Source: Rhopalosiphum padi
Taxonomy: Eukaryota; Arthropoda; Insecta; Hemiptera; Aphididae
Direction of reading: 5' to 3'
Length of the DNA: 64,000 nt
Assembly: GCF_020882245.1 (NCBI RefSeq)
Contig: NC_083600.1
Coordinates: 4,650,001-4,714,000, forward strand
The translations under genes were made by a program, and so were the position numbers. Positions 1 to 12,319 of the stretch are shown here, one piece after another. The notes under the pieces are model-generated. The model was not told the DNA's origin. It did no database searches and was given only the letters and a program-made list of their open reading frames with translations. How positions within the stretch are numbered: the stretch's first letter is position 1; each line of letters opens with the position of its first letter.

Positions 1-3000
1 GGTTTCCATTTTGAATTTTTTTATCTGGACTACTAAATTCACTAAAATATGTTATTAGTCAACATATTAAAACATAGGTACATTTTGATTTTTGAAAATA
101 AATAAACTGTATGAATTATGTATAACACAAATCTAACCAGATGTATGATACAATAACAATTGTTGTAAAATCATGCATGGTGAGCTAAAATAATTGAGTT
201 GTGTTACACATATGCCTTATTTATATTGTGAACATAAAATTAGGTCAATGACCATTGCATTTTTGTTAGGTTTTATTAATTTTTAGTAGTATATGTGATC
301 ACTGATCGTTATAATGAGAAGATAAATTCGGAGTTTTTCATACTTGGTAGGCATACCTATATTAAAATCTAAAACAAAATAATATATATATGTAGTAATT
401 TAACTTTCGCTGGAATTTAGAAATTATTAAATTCCTATTATATTTTCATTATTTTCTATGCACTGAAGACGGAATCATTAAAATTGTCTGAGTTTACTGA
501 CTATTGTATAATATTGGAACAATTCATAAGGGAAAGTATTTTAGATTTAATATAGTATGATGGACGATGGTTCTAATACACATTTTTTCATGTCTAAATG
601 TAACCGTCATCTATTATATATATGTTATTTTCATTTCTTATTGATAATATTTCATATATTAATAATATGTTACACAATAAATTATTGTATGGTCCAAGAA
701 AAATACGTAATATTTACACATAGGTAAAAAAAAATGTTTTATGTTTTAATCAGTAGGTCGGACGTAGCATACATTCCAATTAGACGAAACAAATTTCATA
801 TAACGGTTTACATTAATTAATTATTTTTACAATAATACGTGTTCATTTTGAATATCAAAATTAATTTGTAAATTTAATAACACTATTGTAAAAAATACTA
901 TACGAATAGTTTATGAAATTTGTTTCCTTTTTATTATCAATTAATTTACTTATCCAAAGGTATACATATTAAAATTATAATCAATTATATAAAATCTACG
1001 TACGTTTAATTTTAATTTAAAATTAAGAAATTCTATAAAATCTTTTTAAAAACCCTGAATACATTGAATTTTAATAATTTAAAAATTAATGCATATCATT
1101 TTAGGCTGTTACTTAGCAAAATATAGTAAATTTACAAGAATGGAATTATATTTTATCGTTTAAAATTAACATATCGATTTTTGAATAAAAAATGAAATAG
1201 ATAAATAATTTTGAATTTAAATGTTATTATTATAATACCATTATTAGTAAATTAGATACTTTTTATAACATAAACTGTATTCATTATTTTAATATAATAA
1301 CTTCTTTTAATAGGTATTAATCTAATGAATGTTTTTAATTGTTTAGATTTATATATCTAGATCATGCATTTATAGATATAATTAACAATTATAGATTGTA
1401 TAAATGCAATTTAATATTAATTAAAAACCGATTTTGTTCAAAAATTAATAACTACTATAGTATGTACTCGTATGTAGTATTTATTATATCATATTGTATC
1501 TACTATTGAAAATATGTTGAATAAATCAATTTTATCGTTTAAGATATTAATAATCTAATAATTATATTTTGTCATATAGAAAGTTGATGTATAACTCATA
1601 ATCAAGTTAAAATATTGTTTTTTTTACATGAAGATACTTTCGCACGTAGAAAATCAATACTATACAAAAATAAACTATAAAATAATACATTTAAAAGAAT
1701 TGTTTTATTTATTTTGGTATATAATTTGTTTAATATAATAATAATCATTTAAAAATTGTGTCTTCTTTTTTAATAGTTTTACATTAAATTAATAAATTTC
1801 ATTATAGAATAATTATATAGTTATACAAATAGAATAATGAATATGCATTAAGGTATAAAATAGACGATTACAATAGGTTATTTCTTATTGTGAAATATGA
1901 GTCAAAGCTTTTTATATTTTGACAATGAATCAATACATTTAAATTATATTTTTATGGACGAGTTAGTAAAAGAAAATGATTATTCTTTAGATTTCTTCCT
2001 TGTATAATATTTTGCAGTATAAAGAATTCTATGTCATAGATTTCTTATAAATGTATATCTTCAAATGTTTATGAAAAAGTCATTGTTAGATGCCAATAAA
2101 TTTCATATCGCGCAATATTTTTAGATACTATGAAAACACGTAATAACTTATTTATAAACTCGCTTTTTTAAATTACTCGAGAAATATATCTCTACATTTA
2201 TTTTTTTATTTGCAATTTACTTTTGTAAGGACTATTTCAACAAAATCATAGTAAAATGAATAACATATTCAATTCAAATGTAATCGTAATAAATCGTGAA
2301 TGTTAAAAATGAAAGATACTTGAAAGGATCTCAACGCACTCTATGTGTTCTCTCATTCTGGCTCAAATAGAGAATATTATTTTTGAAGGTATGTATATAA
2401 TTTTTCTAAATATTATTCAACAATTAATACCCATTTAAATTTATAATTTTTTTTTTTTTATAATCTTTTCAAATAATAATAAAATGTAAGACCAATTTGT
2501 CAACCCTCCAAAATATTATTTTCTACAACTTTAGTAATTGTTAATTTTATCATAAGATTATTCAAAAATCAATGATTTTACGTGAATGTGCTTTGTCTAT
2601 GTTGCACGTAGATATAGTAGAAAAACAAAATCATTACACTGACATCCTCTTATTAATATTAAATTTATTTTTAAAATTCTATCAAGCTCACAGTTTTGAT
2701 AATTCCATAATTCTCCCCATATAACTAAATGTATTGTATTTTTAGGTTTCTATAATGACTAAAATATTTTACTGTAATAATTATTAATTCCTATACCTAT
2801 GTAGTTATAGGTACTTGATTTTTATAAAGATCATGAGATAATTTATATTAAACATAGTTGCAGTGTGAAAATGTATAATTCGATTTTCATACACTAATAC
2901 ATCTATGATTGTATTATTAGTATACTAGCATGTAATAGGTATATTACACATATTATTTAAAATCATTATTGAAATATAGTTCAATATCGAAAATTGTATT

Positions 3001-3660
3001 ACAAGAATATAATCTCAGTATACTAATATCTATATTTTTTTATTTAATAAAAAGATCGTATTTGTACAATAAAAAATATATTTCATTATTGCGATCATAT
3101 TCAATTCTACGCTATTATTAATATACCTTTTTACAAAATATTAAATTCACTTATAATTTGTTATTGGTTTGTAATTATTATGATTGCTACTAATACTTTT
3201 GTTTTACCTACTAGCAAATACCTGCTTAATTAAAATTTAAAGCTAAAAATCAATGGTAATAATTATTGTAATTTGTAATTTTTATAATATATATATTTTA
3301 AATTATGTATCGACTAGGTATATAATAATATTATTAAACTATCTCACTAATCATAATTGGCGTGTTTAATTACTAAGTATATATACTGTAATACTGTATA
3401 TTATAAGTTATAAAATATTACCTAACATAAATTAAATAGTATTAATGTGATTGAAATATACGTAAACAAGAGTGGTGTTAAGTATTTTGTAAATATTATA
3501 TCGTGCTGTCGTGCACGACGAGCGATTTTAAATTGATGACCGGCTTAATAGTGCTATGCACGAACAAGTCGAAAAATCATATGTTGAGATTTGACGGTTT
3601 TCTTGAGTCGTTATAATATTATATGAATCATAAAAGTTTAGGCGTATCGAAGAGGAGGAG
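1..3660. other. AT-rich intergenic DNA, no gene seen
   Basis: Very AT-rich sequence with frequent stops in all frames. No open frame worth reporting and no recognisable transposon end or RNA gene. The last few hundred bases lead into the 3' end of the minus-strand gene that stops at 3946. Confidence 0.6.
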
Positions 3661-3695
3661 TTTATTAATAATTCAGAATTTAAAGTATTTCAACA

Positions 3696-3701
3696 TTTAT
3701 T
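3696..3701 (-). terminator. Poly(A) signal of Gln-rich gene A
   Basis: The + strand reads tttatt, so the minus strand has AATAAA about 245 bases past the stop codon. The surrounding 45 bases closely match the region after the stop of the paralog (10465-10470), which supports a functional mRNA 3' end. Confidence 0.6.
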
Positions 3702-3856
3702 TTAAAACCAAATAAATACAAACATTTTAATAAATATAAATTTTTTTTAATGGAATAAACACGCAAACACGTACAACACACTGCAAAGTAAAAACCAGCC
3801 AGCTGAAGTGTGCGGCAATATTCCCGAAAATAAATACCTACCCTAAATACGTACTG

Positions 3857-3861
3857 AAATA

Positions 3862-3898
<37 letters not shown>

Positions 3899-3900
3899 TA
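3857..3900. repeat. AAT microsatellite in the 3' UTR of gene A
   Basis: A run of about ten AAT triplets with small interruptions just after the stop codon of the minus-strand gene. The paralog carries a similar (AATT)n/(AAT)n tract at the same relative place (10651-10689). Confidence 0.85.
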
Positions 3901-3945
3901 TGTAATAAACCGTTATGTAAATTATTGCATTGTCACGTGTGACTT

Positions 3946-5507
3946 TTATGCGACGATATTTCTGCGGTTGTTGCGTGCAACTCTGAGTTGTTGTTGTGGT
4001 TGCGTTGTCGGCGTTGATTCAGACTTGTAGACGACCGACGGGGTTGGTGTGGTGGATACGATCACTCCGGACGACATTTGGTTGGCAGTTGTCTGTTGGA
4101 CGCGTGGCTGTTCGGTGACGGCGACCTGTCCGACGGGAACGGTGTAGTAGTACTGTTGTGGAATGGCGGCGTACTGGACTTTCGGGTTGACAGCTGTGGC
4201 TGTTTGGGCTTTGATTTGGGCGGCCGGGTATTGGGCGACGTACGAGACTGGACTGGCGGCAGTGGCGGCGGTTGATTTTTGGACGTATTGGTATGCGGGT
4301 GTTGGTACGACAATTCGTTGTCTGTAGTTTTGTCGGCCTTGATCTGCTACGACGTACTGTTGTCTTTGCACTTGCTGACCCGGGAAGTTGTACCGCTGTT
4401 TGTATTCTTGTGGGGCTTGAACTGGGGTGGCTAACAACTGCTGTTTAAGTTCTTGTTGAGCCTGGATAAGTCCGGCGAACTGTTGTTTGAACTCCAATTG
4501 AGCCTGTGCAAGGTCGGCGAACTGTTGTTTGTACTCTTGTTGAGCCTGAGATGGGGCGGCGAACTGTTGTTTAAGTTCTTGTTGAGACTCGTTAAGAGCG
4601 GCGAACTGTTCTTTGTATTCTTTTTGAGCTTGGTTAAGAGCGGAAAACTGTTGCTTATACTCTTGTTGGGCTTGTGCAAGCACGGCGAACTGTTCTTTCA
4701 ATTGTTGCTGAGCTTGAGCTGGTGCAGCTAACTGTTGTTTAAGTTCTTGTTGAGCTTGGGTAAGTTCAGCGAATTGTTGTTTGTACTCGAGTTGAGCCTG
4801 TTCAAGGGCAGCAAATTGTTGTTTATATTCTGCTTGAGCTTGTGCTAGGGAGGAGAACTGTTGTTGATAAGCATAAGCAGCGTTGGCGGCAGAGATGTCT
4901 CGTTGATTTTCAGTTGGGGCGGCGAACTGTTGTTTGTATTCTGGTTGAACCTGTTCCGGGATGGCGGCAGGGATGGCTGCTGGTAAGGCGGTCGAATACA
5001 ATTCCTTGGTGTTGTATTGAGGTTCGGCTAACTGTTGGTTGGCGGGCATGTAGTACCGCTGGCTACCGTGGTTGCTGTGGTAGGAGTTTGGTGTGGCAAT
5101 CGAGTACTGCGCTCCGGCGTTTTCGAAAGGTGTCTGATATGATTGAGCTAAATTCTGTTGTAGTTCAGCATTTTGGTAAGACTGTGATTGTTGAGGGACT
5201 GACATGATTGGAGCCGATAGTTTGTCAGATTGATTTTCGATGTCCTCATATTTTGCACGTGCCTGTTGGACAGTCATCAAAGGTCCTTGGAACGACTCTT
5301 GTGACAGGGAAGACGGCAGGTATTGTGTCGGCAAACCGGCGGTTAATTGATTAAATTGTTGTTGACACAAGGTCATACCAATGAAAGCGAGTACCACTAG
5401 ACCGGTGGAGAACATCTATCGGTAAAAATAAATGTAAATTGTAAATATTTTTGAACGTAATTATTATGGAAAAAATTTATTTTTGGTACACTTACCTTGT
5501 ATGCCAT
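3946..5507 (-). CDS. Secreted Gln-rich repeat protein, paralog A (493 aa)
   Basis: Two coding exons. Exon 1 is 5496-5507 (ATGGCATACAAG, MAYK), with donor GTAAG. An 80-base phase-0 intron spans 5416-5495, and exon 2 is 3946-5415 after acceptor ATAG. The start is chosen because MAYK plus MFSTGLVVLAFIGMTLC gives a good signal peptide and the paralog has the identical exon 1. The mature protein is rich in Gln, Ala, Tyr and Pro. Residues about 195-344 are eleven units of 14 residues on the pattern xQAQxEYKQQFAAL. A unique N-terminal part and a C-terminal part (with QQYYYTVPVGQ, TEQPRVQQ and STTPTPSVVYK) flank the repeats and are conserved in the paralog. No known enzyme domain. The likely role is extracellular structural (cuticle or matrix), inferred from composition. 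The name and function are unknown to me. Confidence 0.88.
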
Positions 5508-5572
5508 TTTTGATGATTTGTAAGTCTGTTGTGTGTACTACTGTATAGTTCTGTAGAGCTCGATCGAAGACG

Positions 5573-5609
5573 ACTGATACTTTTGACGAACACCAATAGG
5601 GTTTATATA
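5573..5609 (-). promoter_or_regulatory. TATA box and TCAGT initiator of gene A
   Basis: On the minus strand a TATATAAA box (5602-5609) lies about 30 bases before TCAGT (5573-5577), the arthropod initiator. The predicted start is near 5575. TCAGTCGT and the downstream block TCGATCGAGCT recur in the paralog promoter near 12218. Confidence 0.75.
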
Positions 5610-5649
5610 TGATCGTACTTCATGGTAATATCACTGGTAGATCCACTCG

Positions 5650-8084
5650 GTGGGACCTAATTGACAATTAACAGTTTTTACTAATGAGGTAGCTTTATGC
5701 ATACTGATATTATACGGGACATACTAATGATTGTTATGTTTCACTTTAATAGTACATTGATATTGTAACATAGAGTTGGTGGATAGTTCGATTTTCATTT
5801 TTATATTATTTGTGTTATAATTTCGTTTCTTACAACAGTAGCAATATCAATTGCGTTCCGTAACCTTTACAAGTAGCCTATACAATTCACGAAATATCTA
5901 CTCACGTGTTTACAATGTAGGATACTTGAAATTTAAATTGTTTTTCCTATAAGTATGTTTTTAATAATATTGTATGTTAGATTTTATTCAATATGAATGT
6001 ATTTTATTGTTTCGTATATTCATCTATTATTTTGTTATAGACATTGTCGAACACATAATTGTAATAATTATAATTTACAAAATAAAATAACTTAAATTTA
6101 GTTTTTATATAATATTTGGTTAAACATGAAATATTTAATAAAAAAATCAAATGTAAGTTATTTTTACTATATTCAAGTTCTTATTTTATAATTTGAAAAA
6201 AAAACATTTATACCTATTTAATATAATTTCTCATACATAAGAATAATATGTATGTTTTAATTTTAATTTTAAATAACTAATTATATTAACAATTTTTATA
6301 TGATTTATCGTATCTTCATTATTTTTATTTCTTTTTATTTCATAATATAATATTCTTTAATAATTATTGGATAATTTTATGCAATGTAATACTTCTTTAT
6401 TTGTTTCAATGAGTAGATTTTTCTTTCTTCAATATTTTTATAAACATAATTTATAAATAATTAATAAAACTAGTTAAACATTTCATTGCAGGTATAATCA
6501 AGTATATTTAGTTTATCACGATTCTCATATAAAGTTATGTATATAAGTCAATTAAATAATACGAGTATAATGATAATATATATAATTTATTATTACTATA
6601 ACTTCTTATAATAAGTATATTTTAATATAAAAATAATGACAATAATTTTAAAGTTGGTAAATAATTCAAATAGTTTAAGTATAATAAAATTCTAAGTATA
6701 ATCATTGATTATAAATAGTATTTATAATCAATGGTATAATTCAATTTATATTTGTATAATGTGTAAAGTCTATTACGCCCTTCAAACTTAGGTTCATCAA
6801 TATTTATTACATAATATATATACGTATACTTACATATCATTATAGTTCAGATAAAAACAAAATATATGTTGAAAATGTGTAATTGAACTTAAAATACAAA
6901 TCTTGAGTATTTTTTAAGACAGGAGGGTAATATTAAGAAATATTTTTCAAGTATATCTTACATTCTTTTATAATATACAATTTAAATAAATAATGGCATA
7001 TAGATGATAAAATATAAACATTTACTACCTATAATATTAATACAAATTAATAAAATTGCATTAACTTCAAAAAAAAATGTTGTACGCACAATGTACTTAT
7101 TTCTTAATATTAACTTGAATAAAAAATGTATTATTATTTATCAATGATATTTATTAAAAAAATTATATTATCGAGTTTGATGCCAGCATTAAATTTTTAA
7201 TTACCGATATTTTATTGTTTGTATAAATTCTAAAACGGTTAATGAATACAAGATAACAGACTGAAACATCAGCTAGTATTTTATTTAGTTATGTTCTTAG
7301 TTCTTATATTAGAAAACGTCGATTGTTTATTTAGTTAGATTTTATTTACAACATAATATTATAATATATTTACTAAAGAACATTATCAAAATTTTAATTA
7401 TTAACTATTTATCTATATTTAAATTTATTTGTTTTTTCAATAAATTAAATACGATAGTTATTACTTTTAAACTTTACTTTATTTATTATTTTAAACCATA
7501 TTTTTGAAAATTATAGATATTTTAATATAATACAATCAAGCCTATTTGTGTATTTATAAAACTTAAAAAAAAAAAATCACACAAAAACTAAAACAAAACT
7601 AAGTTTTATTTTTTTAATAATATAATTTAAAACTTAATACCTTCTAATATTTATAATCTACCTTGTATATATTTCAAATACTTTCAAGTTTTAATTTAAA
7701 AAAACTGGAAAAGTCTTTCAATTGTACAGAATATATCAAATGCATCTCAATATCTCATTATTGACGAGGTAACACTTTGGTAGACACAAAAAAACACACA
7801 TCATTTTAAAATCATTGCTCCGCTCAGAATTTTAAATCAAAATTTTTAAATTTTTATTTATTTTAAAATTATTAGTCAAAATATTTAAAAAATTTAATTG
7901 TTTAAAGAAAATAATAATTTAAGTAGGTAATAATAGAATATTTCAAGTTCCTACGATAACCATTTTTTAAATAATAATAATAATATAATAAAAATGTTTT
8001 GTGAAGAAATCGTTATTTTACGTGTGAACATAGACACAATTTGAATTTAATGGCCAATGGGTCATAATTAATATGCGTGGCTAC
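5650..8084. other. AT-rich intergenic DNA, no gene seen
   Basis: Long A/T-dominated stretch between the two Gln-rich paralogs. No supported ORF or RNA gene. The part around 7800-7830 contains a short tract (ctccgctcagaat) that recalls a dispersed aphid repeat, but I cannot delimit it. Confidence 0.5.
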
Positions 8085-9603
8085 CAGTTTTGTAAAGTAT
8101 TTGAGTAAATGTATTTAAATACTTTTTGAATCAAGCATTTGGAAAGTATTTTAAATACGGTGTTGGATGTATTTGTATTTAAAAATCAAATACTTTTAAA
8201 ATACTTTATCGACTTTTTTTTTCAATAAATGATCAATATTAATTATTATCTTTTTTCTAGGCAGAACTCAAAAGTAAAATCATTGAAATATTGTTATTTT
8301 ATTTTATTTTGGCCTCCTAAATAAACGCGAAATATTATTGATTATTTTTTTTGAAGCCTATATTAGTAACTATATTGTGACGTGAATTATTGGAAACTAT
8401 TAATGAACAATTATGGATTACGAGTTTTGTGTACCTACATTACAATATGTGTGCATATAATATATTATTCTAATGAAGAAATTTAAAAATCAATTGTTCG
8501 TTTGATTAAAAAAATATTCAAACCCAGCAGTAGATCGAATTCTTCGAATTATTTATATACAGATAGATAATATTAATTTTGAATTATGGCATTAAAAATG
8601 AAATATTATTTTATTAAGCATATTTAGTATTATGAAATACAATAATGTATTTTACCTAGCTCGTAAGTTGTAAGATAGCTCAACAGCAAGTGTCCGGTAC
8701 CTAACCTAGAAATTAGTTGCTTAGTACCAATAGTACCACTAGTTATCTGGTATATGTATACACTAATAATTAAACTATTATAAATTATAATATATACAGT
8801 AAGAACGAGTCTGTGATCTCAATGGTGGAATTTAAAGTTAAAATATCAGAGAAAAAGCATTGATCGCAAAGTTACAACAAATATTTTTAGATAAGTATTT
8901 GTACTTAAAATTTTAAATACTTTTTAAGCTAATGTATTTGTATCTCTATTACTCTATTTAAATACAAATAAAAAATATCTTTTTACAAGATTGAATTGGC
9001 GAAGTATAATGAAATTTTTTCAATTTCCAGTAAATGAAACTTATTGGAAAACTTATATTATGTTTTCAACCTAGTATAAAAATTAAAAATCTTATAATTC
9101 CTTAACTACAAAATAATTAACATATTTTCGTTAGTTTAAATTTTCAACTGGCTTTGATTAAAATATCCCATTTTACCTTAATTGTATTTTCGTTTTTGTC
9201 GATTATTATGAAAATTAACGGTAATTTTTTACTTTTAAGTCTGCATATTTAGATCTAACTTTTATTTTACAAAAAAACCACTCTCAAAGTTGGTGATTGA
9301 AATCTGTTTTATTATAAAAAGTGTAAGCAGATATTATAATAAAAAAAATAATAATAAATAGGTAAAATGAACCAAACGTAACAATAATGTGAAACCAATA
9401 TATTATGTATCTTTTAAACCTAATGAATTAAATTAAATATTTTCACTGCTCTACAATTATTTTACCAAGTTTTTTGTGTGAAGAGTTAGTATGCGGTTGT
9501 AAGAATTAATAGACTAATCACTAATATATGGTTATATATACATTTTACATTATTAGCATATTAAATCTATAAAAAGTTGTAATACAGTAATTGTATAACA
9601 AAT

Positions 9604-9614
9604 AGTTCAGAGTA
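9604..9614. repeat. Left target-site duplication of the LINE fragment
   Basis: AGTTCAGAGTA is repeated exactly at 9880-9890 after the element's AAG-rich tail, as expected for target-primed LINE insertion. The first A of the right copy may belong to the tail. Confidence 0.8.
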
Positions 9615-9880
9615 GGTTCTATGCGAATGTGGCGAAGTCCAATCAGATGACCACTTATTACAGTGCACAATAGCCCCGCCAGGATGCACGACCGACGACT
9701 TGGCTTTAGCCAACGAAAAAGCAATATCTATTGCCACTCACTGGCTAAAACAAAATATTTAAACATTTATTTTATATTTTGTATTCATATTTTAACCTAT
9801 TTATTTTTAGATAACTTTATGTATTTATTTATTAATGTAGTATAATATAGCCTCAGCACCGGACACGACAAGAAGAAGAA
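9615..9880 (+). mobile_element. 5'-truncated LINE retrotransposon, 3' end only
   Basis: A 266-base insertion flanked by an 11-base direct repeat. Its first 147 bases (frame from 9616 to the TAA at 9760-9762) encode the last 48 residues of a LINE polymerase. They include CECGEVQSDDHLLQC, the terminal Cys/His-rich motif common in insect LINE pol proteins, then TTDDLALANEKAI and HWLKQNI before the stop. About 100 bases of AT-rich 3' UTR follow, then a short tail ending in AGAAGAAGAA. The reading frame is intact over what remains, so the insertion may be fairly young. The clade (Jockey, R1 or similar) cannot be fixed from this fragment. Confidence 0.85.
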
Positions 9881-9890
9881 GTTCAGAGTA
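9880..9890. repeat. Right target-site duplication of the LINE fragment
   Basis: AGTTCAGAGTA, identical to 9604-9614. Confidence 0.8.
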
Positions 9891-10464
9891 ACCAAAAATT
9901 GTATTAAATTAATGATATTTAATACATTTAATATAATTTGTATTCAAAACTAAAATATTATACCTATTTAAAATACTTTATAAAATGTTTTAAATAAAAA
10001 GTATATACAATAGTATACCCGATATAAAAAACTATAAATAGGTAGTATTCAAATATTTTTTAAATATTGGAATACTATTTAAATATTTTACACTACTATG
10101 GAGTATAGATATTGATGAACTCAAGAGTATTCAAATTAATTCGATATCGATTACGCAAATCATTAATTTATTAGGTGCTACTGTGCAAGCATTATTATTA
10201 TAATAATACATTTTTTCATATTAATTATTTACTCATTTTTTTTTTTTTAAATATACGAGAAAAGTTTTACTAGCGTTATCCGTATAAAACATATTTAAAA
10301 TGCGATTATTCTTACCTCAAACATGTCATACATGAACGATTATACGAAGAGTTGCTTCGGATGAGATTAAACGCTTTCTAGAATCATTATGTGGATCGGA
10401 CAGAATTTGTAGGTGTATCAAAAACAAGTACTTTTAATGGTCCATAAATTTAAGTGTTTTCACA

Positions 10465-10470
10465 TTTATT
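10465..10470 (-). terminator. Poly(A) signal of Gln-rich gene B
   Basis: The minus strand reads AATAAA in a block that aligns with the 3' end of paralog A (aagtgttttcacatttattt here against aagtatttcaacatttattt at about 3684-3703). It lies about 355 bases past the stop. Confidence 0.6.
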
Positions 10471-10650
10471 TTTAAACCAAAATAATTACAATAATAACAA
10501 ACAATTACATTTTTTTTCTTAGGGACATATGCGTCCACACATACGTTACAGCGCTCAGTCGTATCGACCTAGCTACAGCCGCAGTGTGTGAAAATCGCCG
10601 GGGAAATAAATATCATACATATAATATTTGTGCTGCAACGCACTAGTAGT

Positions 10651-10689
10651 AATTAATTAATTAATTAATAATAATAATAATAATAATAG
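10651..10689. repeat. AATT/AAT microsatellite in the 3' UTR of gene B
   Basis: Four AATT units followed by about six AAT units, transcribed in the 3' UTR of the minus-strand gene. The position matches the AAT tract after paralog A. Confidence 0.85.
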
Positions 10690-10822
10690 TGATATCTAAT
10701 AATCGTACAACGAGTAATTACGCGTACCGTGCGTATATACAATCGACGGCACCATAATATACAATAATATTGTATAGCGATGCGCCTGGCACGGATCCTC
10801 GACGGAAATGCACATGCGCCGT

Positions 10823-12164
10823 CTAAGCGGAGTATCTGATCGTGCTGTAAGCGGCACCGGCGGGTTGTTGTTGCGGCGAAGATTCGAACTTGTAAGCGAA
10901 TTGTTCCTTGACCAACGGAGTGGGCGTGGTGGACTTGACTCCGGACGAGAATTGGCTCTTAGCTGACTGTTGGACGCGCGGCTGTTCGGTAGCGGACACG
11001 GTGTAGTAGTATTGGGGTTGTTGTTGTTGTTGTTGGTACTGTTGCGGCAATGCGTTGTACTGGTATTGGGGTTGGACGGCGGCTGTCGGGGCTTTGAATT
11101 GGACAGCGGTGGTGGCCGGATGACGGGTGGAGTACGAGTAATCGGCTGGACCGTTGGAGGATGGGGCGGCTGGCTGTTGGACGTATTGGTATGCGGGGGA
11201 CGGCACGACGTATTGTTGTTGCACTTGTTTGTACTGTTGTTGAGCTTGAGCCAGGGCGTTGAACTGTTGTTGCTTGTATTCTTGTTGGGCTTGGGCGGGG
11301 GCGGCTGCGAATTGTTGTTTGTATTCTTGTTGGGCTTGAGCGGGGGCGGCGGCGAATTGTTGTTTGTATTCTTGTTGGGCTTGAGCGGGGGCGGCGACGA
11401 ATTGCTGTTGTTTGTACACTTGTTGAGCTTGTGCGGGGGCGGCAAATTGTTGTTGTTTGTATTCCTGTTGAACTTGAGCAGGAGCGGCGGCGGCGGCGGT
11501 GGTCGGGAAAGATTGTTTGGTCACGTATTCAGGAACAGCCGACGGTTGGGGGACAGCTGGCACGTAGTATTGTTGGTAAATCTGGTTACCGGGGTAAGAG
11601 TTGGGTGCGACGACCGAGTACTGTACACCGGCGTAGTCGAAAGCCATCTGGTAAGGTTGTGCCAAGTACTGTTGTTGGGTCTGGTACGGTTGCATATAGA
11701 ACTGCTGTGGTAGTGCTTGGTAAGGCTGCACGAAGTATTGTTGTTGCGGGATCGCTTGGTAAGATTGCGGCGGTTGTTGCGATTGTGGTTGTTGAGGGAC
11801 TGAAGGGGCCGCAGACGACGGTTTACTGGACGACTGTTGTGTTTTCTGTCCGAAAGCGGCTGCCAAAGTGTCGCGTTCGATGTCTTCCAATTTGGTCTGC
11901 GGCTGTTGCAGGGCGGCCGCCGATCCCGTCTGGAACGACGACTGAGACACAGCCGTAGACTGTGGGTATTGCGATTGTGAGATGGAAGTCGATTGTTGTT
12001 GGCACAAGCACATGCCGGCGAATGCGAGCACCAGACCGACGGAGAACATCTGTAATGAGGAGAGGACACGAGTAAAAAAATTGAAAAATTGAAAAAATTA
12101 AAATTAGGTATGTGTGTATTTTTGTATATTTTTTTCCTGTTTTTTATCTTACCTTGTATGCCAT
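10823..12164 (-). CDS. Secreted Gln-rich repeat protein, paralog B (412 aa)
   Basis: Exon 1 is 12153-12164 (MAYK), donor GTAAG. A 103-base phase-0 intron (12050-12152) follows, then exon 2, 10823-12049, after acceptor TTACAG. The signal peptide is MAYKMFSVGLVLAFAGMCLC. The protein has an N-terminal half rich in Gln/Pro/Tyr with QPYQ repeats, then about six units of 15-16 residues (APAQAQQEYKQQFAA, residues about 195-284). Its tail ends in GAAYSTIRYSA. Shared blocks with paralog A include DIE near residue 60, SYPGNQIYQQYYVPA, YYYT, TEQPRVQQ and STTPTP. Two adjacent 45-bp repeat copies (11309-11353 and 11354-11398) differ by about one base, showing recent expansion. Codon use is much more GC-rich than the surroundings. 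The role is inferred as extracellular structural. No recognised domain. Confidence 0.88.
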
Positions 12165-12217
12165 TTTTTGATTATTCGTAAGTCTCGTGTGTGTTTGGTG
12201 AAGCTCGATCAAACACG

Positions 12218-12255
12218 ACTGATACGTTTAACGATCATCGATAGCAGTTATATAC
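12218..12255 (-). promoter_or_regulatory. TATA box and TCAGT initiator of gene B
   Basis: Minus-strand GTATATAA (12248-12255) stands about 30 bases before TCAGT (12218-12222), giving a predicted start near 12220. The downstream leader shares TCAGTCGT, TCGATCGAGCT-like and GACTTAC words with paralog A, so both were copied with their promoters. Confidence 0.75.
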
Positions 12256-12319
12256 GTACGAACTTGACGGAAATCGCGTAAGCGTTAGTTCCGAGCGCCA
12301 GCTTGGTGGGATCGAATTA

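Larger units (their letters stand above)
8085..10095. repeat. AT-rich element with degenerate inverted ends, hAT-like
   Basis: Blocks rich in the words aagtattt and gtatttaaatac occur at 8085-8215, 8885-8990 and 9950-10095. The left end reads CAGTTTTGTAAAGTATTT. The right end, reverse-complemented, reads TAGTGTAAAATATTTAAATA, a similar terminus. The LINE fragment at 9615-9880 lies inside it. No clean 8-bp target duplication was found, so the borders and even the unity of the element are uncertain. Confidence 0.35.

Noticed and set aside
10970..11713. 247-codon plus-strand open frame
   Set aside because: Antisense shadow of gene B. CAG/CAA glutamine repeats read as Leu/Val-rich CTG/TTG on the other strand. 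The same applies to the plus frames inside 4078-5207 and 26153-26964.
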